41,289 nucleotides of DNA, taken from NCBI GenBank assembly GCA_964587515.1, contig CAZPMO010000021.1, positions 1 through 41,289 of the forward strand, read 5' to 3'. This stretch comes from CAZPMO01 sp964587515. GTDB taxonomy: Bacteria; Pseudomonadota; Alphaproteobacteria; MPNO01. This document shows positions 14,774 through 24,653 of this stretch, in pieces (within the stretch, counting starts at the first letter, position 1; each line of letters begins with the position of its first letter). Made by a program: the position numbers and the translations under genes. The notes beneath the pieces are model-generated. The model made no database searches, was not told where the DNA came from, and worked only from the letters and a program-made list of their open reading frames with translations.

Positions 14774-17108
14774 GTGTTCTCGACGATCCGAAAACTCATT
14801 TCCGCCTATTTTCTCATGGCCGGGCTGGTGGCCCATGTGGCCGCCGTGGGTGCCGCCTGGTGGGCGCTCGGGCACTACGACCTGACGCCCCGTATGCTGA
14901 TCGTCAAGGCCATGGATAAATCCGGGGTGGAGCTTGCCTGGCTGCGAAAGCTGGTCACGCCCGCGCCCATGTATGGCGGACATGCGCTCGACGGCCGAAT
15001 TCGGGCCCAACATCCACGAATTCTGCTGCCCCGGCTCGCGGGGTGGAAGGGGCCGGGCGTCTCGCCCTACATGCGGAACCGGCTCGCGCTCTATCGCGCC
15101 GTCGGGATCAGTGAGCCGAAAGCGCAAGCGCATTGCGGCGCCAGCGACGCCCTGGTGCTGGCGACCTGCTGGATCATGACCGGAAACGACGGCGCGGCGC
15201 GGCGCGCGATCACCCTGATGCGTGGGGCGCGCGCCACAATGGGTACGGTCTCCAACCCCGTCCAGGTATATGGCATCGGCGCGCCTTGGCGGCTTGCGCT
15301 GGCGTACGATTTGCTCGCCAACCATCCCGCCATGACGGACGGGAAACGGGTGTGGATCGAGGATACGCTACGGCGCGCCCTGGTGATCCTGCTCGAAGCG
15401 CTGGACGCCGGTCATCTTTCACAATGGCACAGCCGCGCTTCGATCAGCGCGGAGGCGTGGATGGTGGCGGTCGCCCTCGGCTCGAAAAAGAGCCCCGATC
15501 GATCCCTGATTTCGCGCGCCCAGGCCCATTTCCTCGCGACCATGGGCGGGCTTCGTCTGACCGAGGCCTGGCCGGAAGGGTATAATTACTGGATCAACTC
15601 CCGCGCCATGATGCTGGCGCTCGGCGCATCGGCTTACGTCAACGGGCTTGACGGCGCCAGACACGCAACGGAGGTCACGGAAGCGGTGCGGCGCTCGGCG
15701 TACTGGCCGATCCACGCGGTTCGTCCCGATCACCGTATCGCCGCGCTGGGCGTTTCCGATCTTCAACGACCCCAGCGTGACGCCGGCGGCGGGTCTCGCC
15801 CGCGGCGACCTGCGGGGGATGGAGCGCCGCCTGCAACGCGCGGCGGTATTCGGCCGGGACGCCATGGGCCTGGCCTTCATCCGGTCTGGCTGGGGCAAGG
15901 ACGCGACCTTCATCAGCTTCCGCGCGGGCGCGACATTCACCCATCACGGCCATTACGACGCCGGCCATTTCACCCTGTTCAAGGGCGCGCCGCTGGCCGT
16001 CACCTCGGGCACCTACGGCGATTATTACGGCGAGAACCGGCTCAACTATTCGATCCGCACGGTGGCGAAAAATTCGCTGTTGATTCTTCGCCCCGACGAA
16101 CGGGTCCGCCCCAACCGTTTCTTCGACGACAATGTGGCGGACGGCGGCCAGCGAATCGAGCTGCCGACCGGCAGCGCGATCGCGAGCGTCGCCGACTGGC
16201 GCGATAACTTCGACAGAGGAAACGGGTTCGAAGGCGGACATATCCGCGCCGTCGATTTGCGCGACGGCGTTCACGCGATGATTTCCGCCGATCTTACCGC
16301 CGCATACAACACCGCCGACCGGGACACCGGCGGCAACGGCGGCAAGGTTCGCCGCGTTACCCGCGATCTGCTTTATCTCCATGAGGACGATCTGCTGCTG
16401 ATCCGCGACCGGCTGGAAACCACCCGCGCCGGCTATGTAAAAAAATGGCTGTTGCACACGATCAACAAACCACGGGTCGAACGGACCACCCTTCGCAAGG
16501 GTGCCGCCGACAACGGCATCCTCGAAAGCCGCGCCGACGAAATCATGGTGCGTAACGGCAGAGGCCGCCTGGTGGTGCGCCGGTTCGAGCCGCGCGACGC
16601 CGTGGTGCGATTGATCGGCGGGCCCGATTATCGGTTTTATGTGGAAACCGACGGCGACGATTCCGTTCTCGACGGGCGCAACATGGATGCCGGCGCGAAG
16701 ATCAAGCCGTGGTTCGACACCGGCAATTGGCGCATCGAGATCCAGCCGGGCGCGCCGCGCGAACGCGACGAATTCCTGATCGCACTGGTCCCCGGCATCG
16801 GGGTCGCGCGGCGCGATATGGTTTCGCGTCTCCAGCTTCGTGCCGGAGACGCGCGGGCGCTGACCACGCCGAGCGCGGTCCTTCTCTATACCGACGAAAA
16901 TCATGGGCGCGAGATATCCTTCGATGCGCCGCTCGGTCGAAAGCGGATCTACCTCGCCGGACTACGTCCGGGTGAACAGGTCGCGTTGGAAACCGGGGGC
17001 GCCCGGCGCGGAGGGACAGCCGATGGCGGCGGCTGGGCGATGTTCGAATTACCACTCATCGGCGGCGCCCGGGTGACGGTGACCTTCGACCAGGCAGGCC
17101 CGAGCTGA
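14774..17108 (+). pseudogene. Heparinase II/III-like protein, broken by one frameshift
   Basis: Two overlapping frames make one protein. The first (from a GTG at 14774) gives a membrane segment (residues 12-34) and an alpha/alpha-toroid-like helical region with WPEGYNYWINSRAMMLALG, correct to about AYWPIHAVRPDHRI near 15740. The second takes over by about 15755 (RWAFPIFNDPSV) and runs to 17108. It includes the heparinase II/III signature region FTHHGHYDAGHFTLF and SGTYGDYYGENRLNYS, then a beta-sandwich tail. One extra base (or two missing) between about 15700 and 15755 explains it. The family includes polysaccharide lyases and alginate/heparin-like degraders of the envelope; substrate unknown. 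Apart from the shift nothing is decayed, so a sequencing error or a recent mutation is equally possible. Confidence 0.85.
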
Positions 17109-17117
17109 GCCGCCGTC

Positions 17118-18656
17118 TTACTCCGCGGCGCGGCTCATCGGCGAGGCGGCGATGGCGGCGAGAACTTCGGTGAGGCGCGCGCCGGCGGGATCCGCCAGCG
17201 CGGCGGCGCGGGCGTTGGCGACGGCGTCGGCGGCCCGCGCCGGCGGCAGCGCGCCGCTCAGGGCGGGCTCGATCACCTCCTCGCGGATACGACGGAAATT
17301 GCCGCGCCCGCGTCGGTAGGTCTCGCCGTAACCCTTCAGCAACCCGGCGCACTCGGCGATTTCCAGCGCCAGCGCGAGATCGGACCCGGCGGCCCGCGTG
17401 ATATCGCCCAGCCACCCGGCAATCGCCGCCTGTTCTTCGCGGAACCGGTGCGTGCGCGGCCGCCACGGTCTGAGGCGCGACAGCAGCCAAACTCTGAAAA
17501 AGCCGTTGATGGTGGTGGTCTTGATGTGCATCCCCACATAGGCCCGGTCGATCCAGCCCCGGCGCTCGCTCACCCCGAGGATTGGACGCGCCAGCCAACC
17601 CGGCAGCACCGAGCAGAATTCCTCTATGCCCGGCTTGAAAAACTCCGTGACCACCACCGGATCATCGTCGCCGGCGCGCACCTCGTCGAGCACCCGGCGG
17701 TAGCGCTCGGGCGCGGCCTTGATCTGGGCGACGCGGATCACGTCCTCATAGGCCATCCAGAGCGCGAGCAGGCGCGCCACTTCGCGGGTCAGCGTCAGAT
17801 CGCCGCCGCCGGTCTCCTCGACCTCGAGAATATCGCTGAGCCGGTCCAGGTAGAGCCCGCCATAGCCGGGGCCCTGATAGTCGACCAGCCGGCGCACGCC
17901 CTCTATGGCGACCTCGCAGACCGCGGCGGGAAACTCGGCGCGGGCGCGTTGCTCGATCGCCGCCGCTTCGCGACCGCTGGGCCGCTTGCCGGGCTCGACC
18001 GGCAGGCTCGCCGCGTCGCCCGCCGTCACGCTGTCGCGGCCGAGATTAAAGCCCGTGAGGTTGGATTCGACGGCGATGCCGGACGCGCGGATCGCATTTT
18101 CGAACGCCTCCACCGGGGCCGGTAGCGCGCCGCTGGCCGCGATCACACCCAGCAGCACGGCGTTCAACGTCGTCCCCGCATCGCGCGCGGCGGTCGCGTA
18201 ATCGTCCAGAAGCGTGCGCCTGGCGCGCGCCGAAGCCGCCGCCAGCACGCGTTCTGAATCGAAGCGGCCGTCCGCCATGGCCGAGCGTTCGCCGATCGCG
18301 AAGATACGATGGGTCGAGGCGATCAACGTGGTCCGCGCCGGCGTCACGAAACCGTTCTGAACCGCGCGGCCGGCCTCGATGATCTCGCTCGCCACCATGA
18401 CGTCGATGTCGCCGACGCTGGGATAGAGCGAGAAGACCGGCCGGCGCCCGCCAAGTTCGGTGACCGGCACGGGAAAGGTCTCGATGTAATAGGTGGTGGT
18501 GCCGGTGCGCTGGGCGACTCCCGGGATCGAGGTGCTCTGGGTCGCGAGACCATGGGATTCCAGCGCCGCCACGATCCAGTTTGTCAGCACGCCGCCGCCC
18601 TCGCCGCCGAGGGCCGCGACCAGCACGGAGACCGGACGGGGCTGGGCGTCGCTCAT
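17118..18656 (-). CDS. iorB: Indolepyruvate ferredoxin oxidoreductase beta subunit, long form
   Basis: 512 aa. The N-terminal 200 residues are the gamma-type domain of 2-oxoacid:ferredoxin oxidoreductases (LGGEGGGVLTNWIVAAL, SIPGVAQRTGTTTYYIE, VFSLYPSVGDIDVMVASE, LNAVLLGVIAASG). The remaining 300 residues are the C-terminal extension found in the bacterial long IorB proteins (KGYGETYRRGRGNF), absent from the roughly 200-aa archaeal IorB. With IorA it converts aryl-pyruvates from aromatic amino acids to aryl-acetyl-CoA, reducing ferredoxin. Its ATG overlaps the iorA stop by 4 nt, giving translational coupling. Confidence 0.93.
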   Translation of the reverse strand: MSDAQPRPVSVLVAALGGEGGGVLTNWIVAALESHGLATQSTSIPGVAQRTGTTTYYIETFPVPVTELGGRRPVFSLYPSVGDIDVMVASEIIEAGRAVQNGFVTPARTTLIASTHRIFAIGERSAMADGRFDSERVLAAASARARRTLLDDYATAARDAGTTLNAVLLGVIAASGALPAPVEAFENAIRASGIAVESNLTGFNLGRDSVTAGDAASLPVEPGKRPSGREAAAIEQRARAEFPAAVCEVAIEGVRRLVDYQGPGYGGLYLDRLSDILEVEETGGGDLTLTREVARLLALWMAYEDVIRVAQIKAAPERYRRVLDEVRAGDDDPVVVTEFFKPGIEEFCSVLPGWLARPILGVSERRGWIDRAYVGMHIKTTTINGFFRVWLLSRLRPWRPRTHRFREEQAAIAGWLGDITRAAGSDLALALEIAECAGLLKGYGETYRRGRGNFRRIREEVIEPALSGALPPARAADAVANARAAALADPAGARLTEVLAAIAASPMSRAAE

Positions 18657-20800
18657 GCCGCGGCCTTTTCATCGGCGGAGGATTTGGTCATGGCGCCGAT
18701 GACGCGCCGCCGCAGCCGATGCAAGGCGCGGTCGAGCCAGCCCGGGTTATTGACGATATCGGCGCGGAAAAAGGACGGGCACAGCACCACGGCATGGGAG
18801 ACCTCGCCACACACCCCGCAGCCGACGCAATCATTGTTCACATGCGCGACCGGATCGGTCTTCAGCGGATCCGGGTTCGGCTTGATGGTCAGCGACGGGC
18901 AGCCGGAAAGCCGGATGCACGAATGATCGCCGGTGCAGACCTCGTCGTCGACGCCGAAGCGCGTGCGCACGACGCGTTTGCCGGCGGCCATCCGGCGCGC
19001 CTTTTCCGGCCGCTCGCGCCGCTGGCGCGCCAGCATGCATTCGCCCTCGGCGACGATCACCTTCAATCCCTTCTCGGTGGTGGTCATCGCCCGGTGCAGG
19101 GTTTTGGTCATCTTGGCGATATCGTAGGTGCGCACCTTGCGCATCCATTTCACGCCCATGCCCTTCAGCGCGTCCTCGACCGACATGTCGTCGGACTCGC
19201 CCAGCCGGTTGCGATCGCTCGACGGCAGATACTGCCAGCCGGTGGCCGACGTATAGCCGTTCTTCATCACCACCAGGACCGAATCGTCGCGGTTGAACAT
19301 AGTGGTCGCGACGCCGGACAGCAGCCCGTTATGCCACAGCCCGCCGTCGCCCATGATCGAGATCACCCGCTTGCCGAAGCTCGGCGCGATCGCGGTCGAG
19401 CTCGCCAGCCCCATGCCGTAGCCGAGGATGGTGTTGCCCATGTTGAACGGCGGCAGGGTGGCCATGGCGTGACACCCGATATCGGCCGATATGTGCGTCG
19501 CGCCGGTATTCTTCTCGGCGATCTTGATGGCGCTGAAGACGGGCCGTTCCGGGCAGCCGGTGCAGAACGATGGCGGTCGCATGGGCAGCCCCTCGCCAAT
19601 CAACTTGGCTCCCAGCGAACGCTCGCCCAGCGTCTCCTCGGCGAGCCGCGCCACTGCGCCGACGTCGAGACCGCGCGGCGCGGCGGCCTCCAGGAACCGG
19701 GCAAACCCGTCCAGCAATATCTCGGTGCGGTATTCCCCGGCCGCCGGCAGAAAATCCTTGCCGTGGATGACGGTCTGGATATCGGCCTTGCGCAGGATCG
19801 TGTTGATCTGCTGCTCGATATATTCCGGATTGCCCTCCTCGACGATCAGGACCGCGCGCTTGTCGGCGCAGAACCGTTCGATCTCTCCCGGCGCCAGCGG
19901 GTGGACGACGTTCAGCACCAGTCGCGGCACGTCGGCCTCGCCGAACACATCGCCAAGCCCGAGCATGGAAAGCGCGCGCTGCGCGGTATTGAACAGCCCG
20001 CCCTGCAGAATGATCCCGACATCGTCGTACCGCCCCTGGGTGGTCTCGTTGAGGCCGTTGTCGGTGATGAATTTCTCGGCGTTGGGTCGGCGCACCTCGA
20101 CCTTGTGCTTCTCCTGGGCGAAGGTCGACGGCGGATGGGCCAGCCGGTTGTAATCGAAATCAGCCTCGGCCAGCTTGTTGTTGCGCGAATAGACGCCGGA
20201 GCGGTTATCCTTGCAGTCGAAGCTGCCATGGACGTGACAGGCGCGTATGCGCAGTTCCATCATCACCGGCGTCGAGGAAATCTCGGACAGCTCGAACCCC
20301 TTTTCGACCATATGCACCATGGTCGGCAGGTCCGGCTTGGGATCGAGCAGCCACATGGTCGATTTCATGGCGAACGCGTGGCTGCGCTCCTGAATGATGG
20401 ACGCTCCCTCGCCATAATCCTCGCCGATGATGATCATGGCGCCGCCAGTAACGCCCGACGAGGCGAGATTGGAAAGCGCGTCGGCCGCGACGTTGGTGCC
20501 GACCACGGATTTCCACGACACCGCGCCGCGCAGCGGATAGTTGATGGATGCGCCGAGCATCGCGGCCGCCGCGGCCTCGCTGGTGGGAGTCTCCAGGTGA
20601 ACGCCGAGTTCCGCCATCATGTCCTCGGCGTCGACCAGCACGTCCAGCAAATGGGAAATCGGCGCGCCCTGATAGCCGCCGACATAGGAGACGCCCGACT
20701 GCAGCAGCGCCTTGGTGATGGCGAGAATGCCCTCGCCATGAAAGACATCGCCGTCGCCCAGCCTGAGCGACTGAACTTCCTTCGCAAACGAACGTTCCAT
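18653..20800 (-). CDS. iorA: Indolepyruvate ferredoxin oxidoreductase alpha subunit
   Basis: 715 aa from the ATG at 20800, with GGGAAAG shortly upstream; the open frame to 21082 is read-through. Pyrimidine-binding domain first (GYQGAPISHLLDVL, TPTSEAAAAAMLGAS), then the thiamine-diphosphate domain with CTGCPERPVF, SADIGCHAMA and IMGDGGLWHNGLLSG. A C-terminal ferredoxin-like segment has two Cys clusters (CTGDHSCIRLSGCP and CVGCGVC...CP). This is the catalytic and electron-wiring subunit. First gene of the iorA-iorB operon, divergent from the TAXI transporter genes, which may share its control. Confidence 0.94.
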   Translation of the reverse strand: MERSFAKEVQSLRLGDGDVFHGEGILAITKALLQSGVSYVGGYQGAPISHLLDVLVDAEDMMAELGVHLETPTSEAAAAAMLGASINYPLRGAVSWKSVVGTNVAADALSNLASSGVTGGAMIIIGEDYGEGASIIQERSHAFAMKSTMWLLDPKPDLPTMVHMVEKGFELSEISSTPVMMELRIRACHVHGSFDCKDNRSGVYSRNNKLAEADFDYNRLAHPPSTFAQEKHKVEVRRPNAEKFITDNGLNETTQGRYDDVGIILQGGLFNTAQRALSMLGLGDVFGEADVPRLVLNVVHPLAPGEIERFCADKRAVLIVEEGNPEYIEQQINTILRKADIQTVIHGKDFLPAAGEYRTEILLDGFARFLEAAAPRGLDVGAVARLAEETLGERSLGAKLIGEGLPMRPPSFCTGCPERPVFSAIKIAEKNTGATHISADIGCHAMATLPPFNMGNTILGYGMGLASSTAIAPSFGKRVISIMGDGGLWHNGLLSGVATTMFNRDDSVLVVMKNGYTSATGWQYLPSSDRNRLGESDDMSVEDALKGMGVKWMRKVRTYDIAKMTKTLHRAMTTTEKGLKVIVAEGECMLARQRRERPEKARRMAAGKRVVRTRFGVDDEVCTGDHSCIRLSGCPSLTIKPNPDPLKTDPVAHVNNDCVGCGVCGEVSHAVVLCPSFFRADIVNNPGWLDRALHRLRRRVIGAMTKSSADEKAAA

Positions 20801-20831
20801 GATCTTTCCCAAATCCGAAGCGGCGCGCATT

Positions 20832-20891
20832 GTCTCGCGCTGCAGCGCGCCGCGCAACAACGTCTCGCGCGCCAGCGCGCTGTACAACAAC
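20832..20891. repeat. Two tandem 30-bp repeats in the iorA-TAXI divergent region
   Basis: GTCTCGCGCTGCAGCGCGCC... (20832-20861) and GTCTCGCGCGCCAGCGCGCT... (20862-20891) are identical at 25 of 30 positions, and each holds a GCGC/AGCGCGC dyad. A weaker third unit (GGCGCGCATT) precedes them. Placed between two divergent starts, they could be operator sites. No known regulator motif is recognised. Confidence 0.5.
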
Positions 20892-21001
20892 CCCCTTGTC
20901 AGCCGTCGCAACTCTGCTACGCTCCCCGGCGACGAAAAGAGGCGGGCCGTAATGCGGGAGATGGAACTCTCGCGAGCCCGAGGCAATATGGGGAGACGAA
21001 C

Positions 21002-22012
21002 ATGAAAACCAGATCCATCGGAACGATCGCCGCCGTCATCACGGCGGTCGCGCTTGCCGGCGCGCAGCCCGCGCAAGCCCAAATGAAACTCAAGCGCCTC
21101 ACCATCGGCAGCAACCCTGCCGGATCAGTGTACTTCCTGCTGGCAGGCGGCTTCGCCAAAATGTTCCAAAAGGAGCTCAAGGTTCGCTCGACCGCGCAGC
21201 CGCATGCCGGCTCATCGGTCTATCTGCCGTTGATGAACAAGGGCGAGATTGTGCTGGGGCTGAATTCGAGTCTCGACTCCGGTATGGCCTTTAACGGTGA
21301 GAAGCCGTTCAAGGGCCGTCAACTGGGCGTTAAGTCGCTCGCCCGCATCTGGATATTGCCCTACGGCTACATGACCAAGGAAAGTTCGGGCATCAAGACG
21401 ATCGCCGACCTCCGAGGCAAACGCGTGGTGGTGAATTACCGGACCAACGTCTCGCTGGGCAAGCTTAACCGCACGATCCTGTCGAGCGCGGGACTGTCGA
21501 TGAACGACGTGACCCCGGTGGTTTCGGGCGGCGTCGTCGCCGGAATCAACATGGTCGTCGAGGGACGCGTCGATGCGGTCACGGTCGCCACCGGCATGCC
21601 GGCGATGCGCAAGGCGCATGCCACGGTGCCGGGCGGGCTTCGCATGGTCGCCATTGGCGCCAGTGTCACCGACGAGTTCATGGCGAAAGGCATGCCCGGA
21701 TCGCGCACTTTCCAGGCCAAGCCCAACAAGCGCATGGGATTCATTCGCGGACAGACCAAGATCGCGGCGTTCGATTCATTTCTCAACGCCGGCACCACGG
21801 TAAGCAATGAGGACGCATACACGCTTACCAAAACGCTGCACCTCAATTGGAAGAAACTGCAGAAGGCCTATGGGCCGATCCGTGGAACGCCGCAAGCCGG
21901 CATGTCCACGCCTACAAATCCCATGCCTTATCATTCAGGAGCTATCAAATACTGGAAGGACGCCGGAATGTGGACGGCGGCCAATCAGAAACAACAGGGC
22001 TCTTTGAAGTAG
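21002..22012 (+). CDS. TAXI-family TRAP transporter solute-binding protein
   Basis: 336 aa. A Sec signal peptide (basic start, hydrophobic core, AQPAQAQ, cleavage after about residue 26) is followed by the TAXI domain: LTIGSNPAGSVYFLLAGGFAKMF, STAQPHAGSSVYLPLMNKGEI, and DLRGKRVVVNYRTN. GGGGAGA lies 5 nt before the ATG. Periplasmic receptor that hands ligand to the fused permease 34 bp downstream. TAXI ligands are mostly uncharacterised. Proximity to iorAB suggests an organic or aromatic acid, but this is only context. Confidence 0.93.
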   Translation: MKTRSIGTIAAVITAVALAGAQPAQAQMKLKRLTIGSNPAGSVYFLLAGGFAKMFQKELKVRSTAQPHAGSSVYLPLMNKGEIVLGLNSSLDSGMAFNGEKPFKGRQLGVKSLARIWILPYGYMTKESSGIKTIADLRGKRVVVNYRTNVSLGKLNRTILSSAGLSMNDVTPVVSGGVVAGINMVVEGRVDAVTVATGMPAMRKAHATVPGGLRMVAIGASVTDEFMAKGMPGSRTFQAKPNKRMGFIRGQTKIAAFDSFLNAGTTVSNEDAYTLTKTLHLNWKKLQKAYGPIRGTPQAGMSTPTNPMPYHSGAIKYWKDAGMWTAANQKQQGSLK

Positions 22013-22046
22013 GCTTCGCTGACAGATACGCGCGGGAACGGTTCCA

Positions 22047-23939
22047 ATGGACAGAGTCAATGAACTGTTCCTGCGCGCCTGTTTCGGATTGGTGCCGATT
22101 ATGGGCATCATCTGGATCTTCTCGATCCTCGACTATTTCTCCATCACGCTAACCTTCCAGGAGGTCGTCGCCACCATGCTTGGCGTTGCCATGGCGGCGG
22201 CGTTCGTCAAGCACCCTTATGGCGAGCGCGCCGGCGTGCTCGACCTCTTTCTCGGCATTGCGGGTTTCGCATGCTGGTTCTGGATGGCGATCAATTTCGA
22301 TGACTGGATGGTCGGCATGGCCGACCGCACCATGGACAAATGGGTGCCCGGCGTGTTCGCCATCGTGTTGATGATGGAAGCGCTCAGGAAATCGTGCGGC
22401 AACGTGATCAACATTCTGGTGTGGGTGATGATCGCCTATGCCTATTTTGGCGATTATCTGCCGGGCGCGCTCGAAGCCGAGGTGTTCCCGCCAACCAAGA
22501 CGATCCTCTATCTCTATGCCGACAATAACGGCATCCCCGGGCTTGTTCTCCGCGTCGTGATCCAACTCGTGCTCGCCTTCATCATTCTCGGCAAGCTTCT
22601 GGAGGTCTCGGGCGGCACCCGGTTCTTCACCGACCTCGCCATGGGGCTGATGGGGCACCGGCGCGGCGGACCGGCCAAGGTGGCCGTTGTCGCGTCGTCG
22701 GCGTTCGGCACCATCTCCGGCTCCGCCGTCGGCAACATCATGTCGACCGGCATCGTGACCATCCCGATGATGAAGCGCACCGGCTTCGAACCACACTACG
22801 CCGCCGGCATCGAGGCGGTGGCGTCGAACGGTGGCCAGATCGCGCCACCGGTGATGGGCGCGACCGCGTTCATCATCGCCGAATTCCTCGAGCTGCCCTA
22901 TATCGACGTGGTCATCGCGGCGACCATCCCCGCCATACTTTATTACCTGGTGCTGTTCCTGCAGGTCGACGCCATCGCCGCCCGTTTCGGGCTTTCGGGA
23001 CTGCCCAAGTCGGAACTCCCCAGGATATGGCCGGTGCTGGTGTCGGGCTGGGTGTTCATCCTGCCGCTGGCGGTGCTGATCTATTTCCTGTTCGGGCTGG
23101 GCTACAACCCGGGGCTGTCGGCAATGTATGCCGGCGTCTCGCTTCTCGTGCTCTCCACCCTGAAGAATATGCGATTGCCAAGTCGCGCCGAATGGGCCGA
23201 CTTCATTTTCGGCTCGGGCGAGAACCTGGTGCCCCTGATCATGATCGCGGGCGGCGCCGGCGTGGTAATGGGCGTGATGAACTCGACCGGCCTCGCCTTT
23301 CAGCTCTCGATCATCCTTACCGAGATCGGCCAGGCCGCCGGCATCTTCGTGATGCTGCTGCTGACCGCCGTGATCTCGATCATCCTCGGCATGGGGATGC
23401 CGACGGCCGCGGTCTATATCATCCTCGCCACCGTGATCGCGCCGGCGCTGATTGAGATGGGGCTGCAGCCGATGGCCGCCCACCTGTTCCTGTTCTATTT
23501 CGGCCTGTTGAGCCTGCTGACCCCGCCGGTGGCGGTGGCCAGCATGGTGGCGGCCGGGCTCGCCGGTGCCGACATGTGGAAGACCGGGCTGGTCGGCGTT
23601 CAGCTCGCCGCGGCGGCTTACCTGCTGCCGTTCCTCTGGGTTTTCAACAACGCATTGTTGTTCGACGGAACGTGGCAGGCGGTGGTCTACGTTGTCATCA
23701 CCTGTCTCGCCGCCGGATTCCTGATCGCGGAGGCGATGGTGTCATGGGGCCGCGGCGGTCTTACCAACCAGGTTCTCGGCCTCCTTTATTTCGCGGCCAC
23801 TATCGTAGTCGGCAGCGCGACGCTATGGATCGGCGCTGAATCGCCGTTGACGCTGATCGTCGCGGCGGCGGGGGCCGGCATCGTTTTTTATGCGAAACGC
23901 TCCGCGCGACCGGAGAAACATCCCAACCCGGCGGAATAG
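22047..23939 (+). CDS. TRAP transporter permease, fused 4TM/12TM type
   Basis: 630 aa, very hydrophobic throughout, with about 16-18 membrane segments. The first four or so correspond to the small DctQ-like subunit (residues 1-150). The rest is the DctM-like large subunit with the signature ASSAFGTISGSAVGNIMSTGIVTIPMM and ASNGGQIAPPVMGATAFIIAE, then GMGMPTAAVYIILATVIAPAL. Na+- or H+-driven symport at the inner membrane. This fused form is the usual partner of TAXI binding proteins, matching the gene before it. Confidence 0.94.
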   Translation: MDRVNELFLRACFGLVPIMGIIWIFSILDYFSITLTFQEVVATMLGVAMAAAFVKHPYGERAGVLDLFLGIAGFACWFWMAINFDDWMVGMADRTMDKWVPGVFAIVLMMEALRKSCGNVINILVWVMIAYAYFGDYLPGALEAEVFPPTKTILYLYADNNGIPGLVLRVVIQLVLAFIILGKLLEVSGGTRFFTDLAMGLMGHRRGGPAKVAVVASSAFGTISGSAVGNIMSTGIVTIPMMKRTGFEPHYAAGIEAVASNGGQIAPPVMGATAFIIAEFLELPYIDVVIAATIPAILYYLVLFLQVDAIAARFGLSGLPKSELPRIWPVLVSGWVFILPLAVLIYFLFGLGYNPGLSAMYAGVSLLVLSTLKNMRLPSRAEWADFIFGSGENLVPLIMIAGGAGVVMGVMNSTGLAFQLSIILTEIGQAAGIFVMLLLTAVISIILGMGMPTAAVYIILATVIAPALIEMGLQPMAAHLFLFYFGLLSLLTPPVAVASMVAAGLAGADMWKTGLVGVQLAAAAYLLPFLWVFNNALLFDGTWQAVVYVVITCLAAGFLIAEAMVSWGRGGLTNQVLGLLYFAATIVVGSATLWIGAESPLTLIVAAAGAGIVFYAKRSARPEKHPNPAE

Positions 23940-23951
23940 GTTTTTTCGGCC

Positions 23952-24632
23952 ATGGTCGAAATCAACGCCGATTTCACGCAGCGCGTCGTGGTCGAGACCG
24001 CCGCAATGGAGTGGCGGACAAGCCCGAGCGCGACCGTGTGGCGCAAACGCCTCGCACTGTCGGGCGCGGAAGAAGCGGGCGTGGTGACCTCGATCGTGCG
24101 CTACGACGCGGACAGCGCATTCGCCGAACACGGCCATCCGGGCGGCGAGGAAATATTCGTCATCGACGGCGTGTTCTCCGACGAGCACGGCGATTACCCG
24201 GCCGGCACGTTCCTGCTCAACCCGGAAGGATACCGGCACGCGCCGTTTTCCAAGGACGGCTGCGTGATTTTCGTGAAGCTTTGCCAGTACGCCGGCGGCG
24301 GCCGCGAAAAGGCGACCGTGGACACCACGGCGCTCGACTGGCGCCCGGGGCCGAACGACGGCACCTGGTTCAAGCCTCTCTATACCCAGATGGGCTTTCC
24401 CGAGCGCATCGCGCTGATCCGCATGGACGCCGGCGCCGGGCCGATCCCCCACGACCATCCCGGCGGCGAGGAACTGCTGGTGCTCGACGGCGCGCTGGAG
24501 GACGAGGACGGAAGCTATCCCGCGGGGTCCTGGCAGCGCAGCCCGGCCGGCAGCGCCCATCATGCGCCGCGATCACCGGACGGCTGCACGTTCCTGGTGC
24601 GTCAGGGCTTCATGACGCCGGTAACAGGGTAG
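23952..24632 (+). CDS. Bicupin (ChrR-like cupin) protein
   Basis: 226 aa with two tandem cupin folds (about residues 15-115 and 120-222). Each carries the same metal-ligand motif: EHGHPGGEE in the first and PHDHPGGEE in the second, followed by D-x-x-GDYPAGT and D-x-x-GSYPAGS. This is the anti-ECFsigma ChrR-type cupin without the zinc-binding anti-sigma N-domain, so it probably acts as an enzyme or metal-dependent sensor rather than an anti-sigma factor. It starts 12 bp after the TRAP permease and is likely co-transcribed. Confidence 0.85.
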   Translation: MVEINADFTQRVVVETAAMEWRTSPSATVWRKRLALSGAEEAGVVTSIVRYDADSAFAEHGHPGGEEIFVIDGVFSDEHGDYPAGTFLLNPEGYRHAPFSKDGCVIFVKLCQYAGGGREKATVDTTALDWRPGPNDGTWFKPLYTQMGFPERIALIRMDAGAGPIPHDHPGGEELLVLDGALEDEDGSYPAGSWQRSPAGSAHHAPRSPDGCTFLVRQGFMTPVTG

Positions 24633-24653
24633 CGTTAGGTGCGACGTGATTTA

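Noticed and set aside
20801..21082. N-terminal extension of iorA by about 94 codons
   Set aside because: It is antisense to the TAXI signal peptide and does not resemble IorA, which starts at MERSFAKEVQSL.
18581..22012. A plus-strand open frame of 1143 codons
   Set aside because: Its first 800 codons are antisense to iorA and iorB and have a shadow-like His/Arg/Gly composition. Only the part from 21002 on, with a signal peptide and TAXI motifs, is a real gene.
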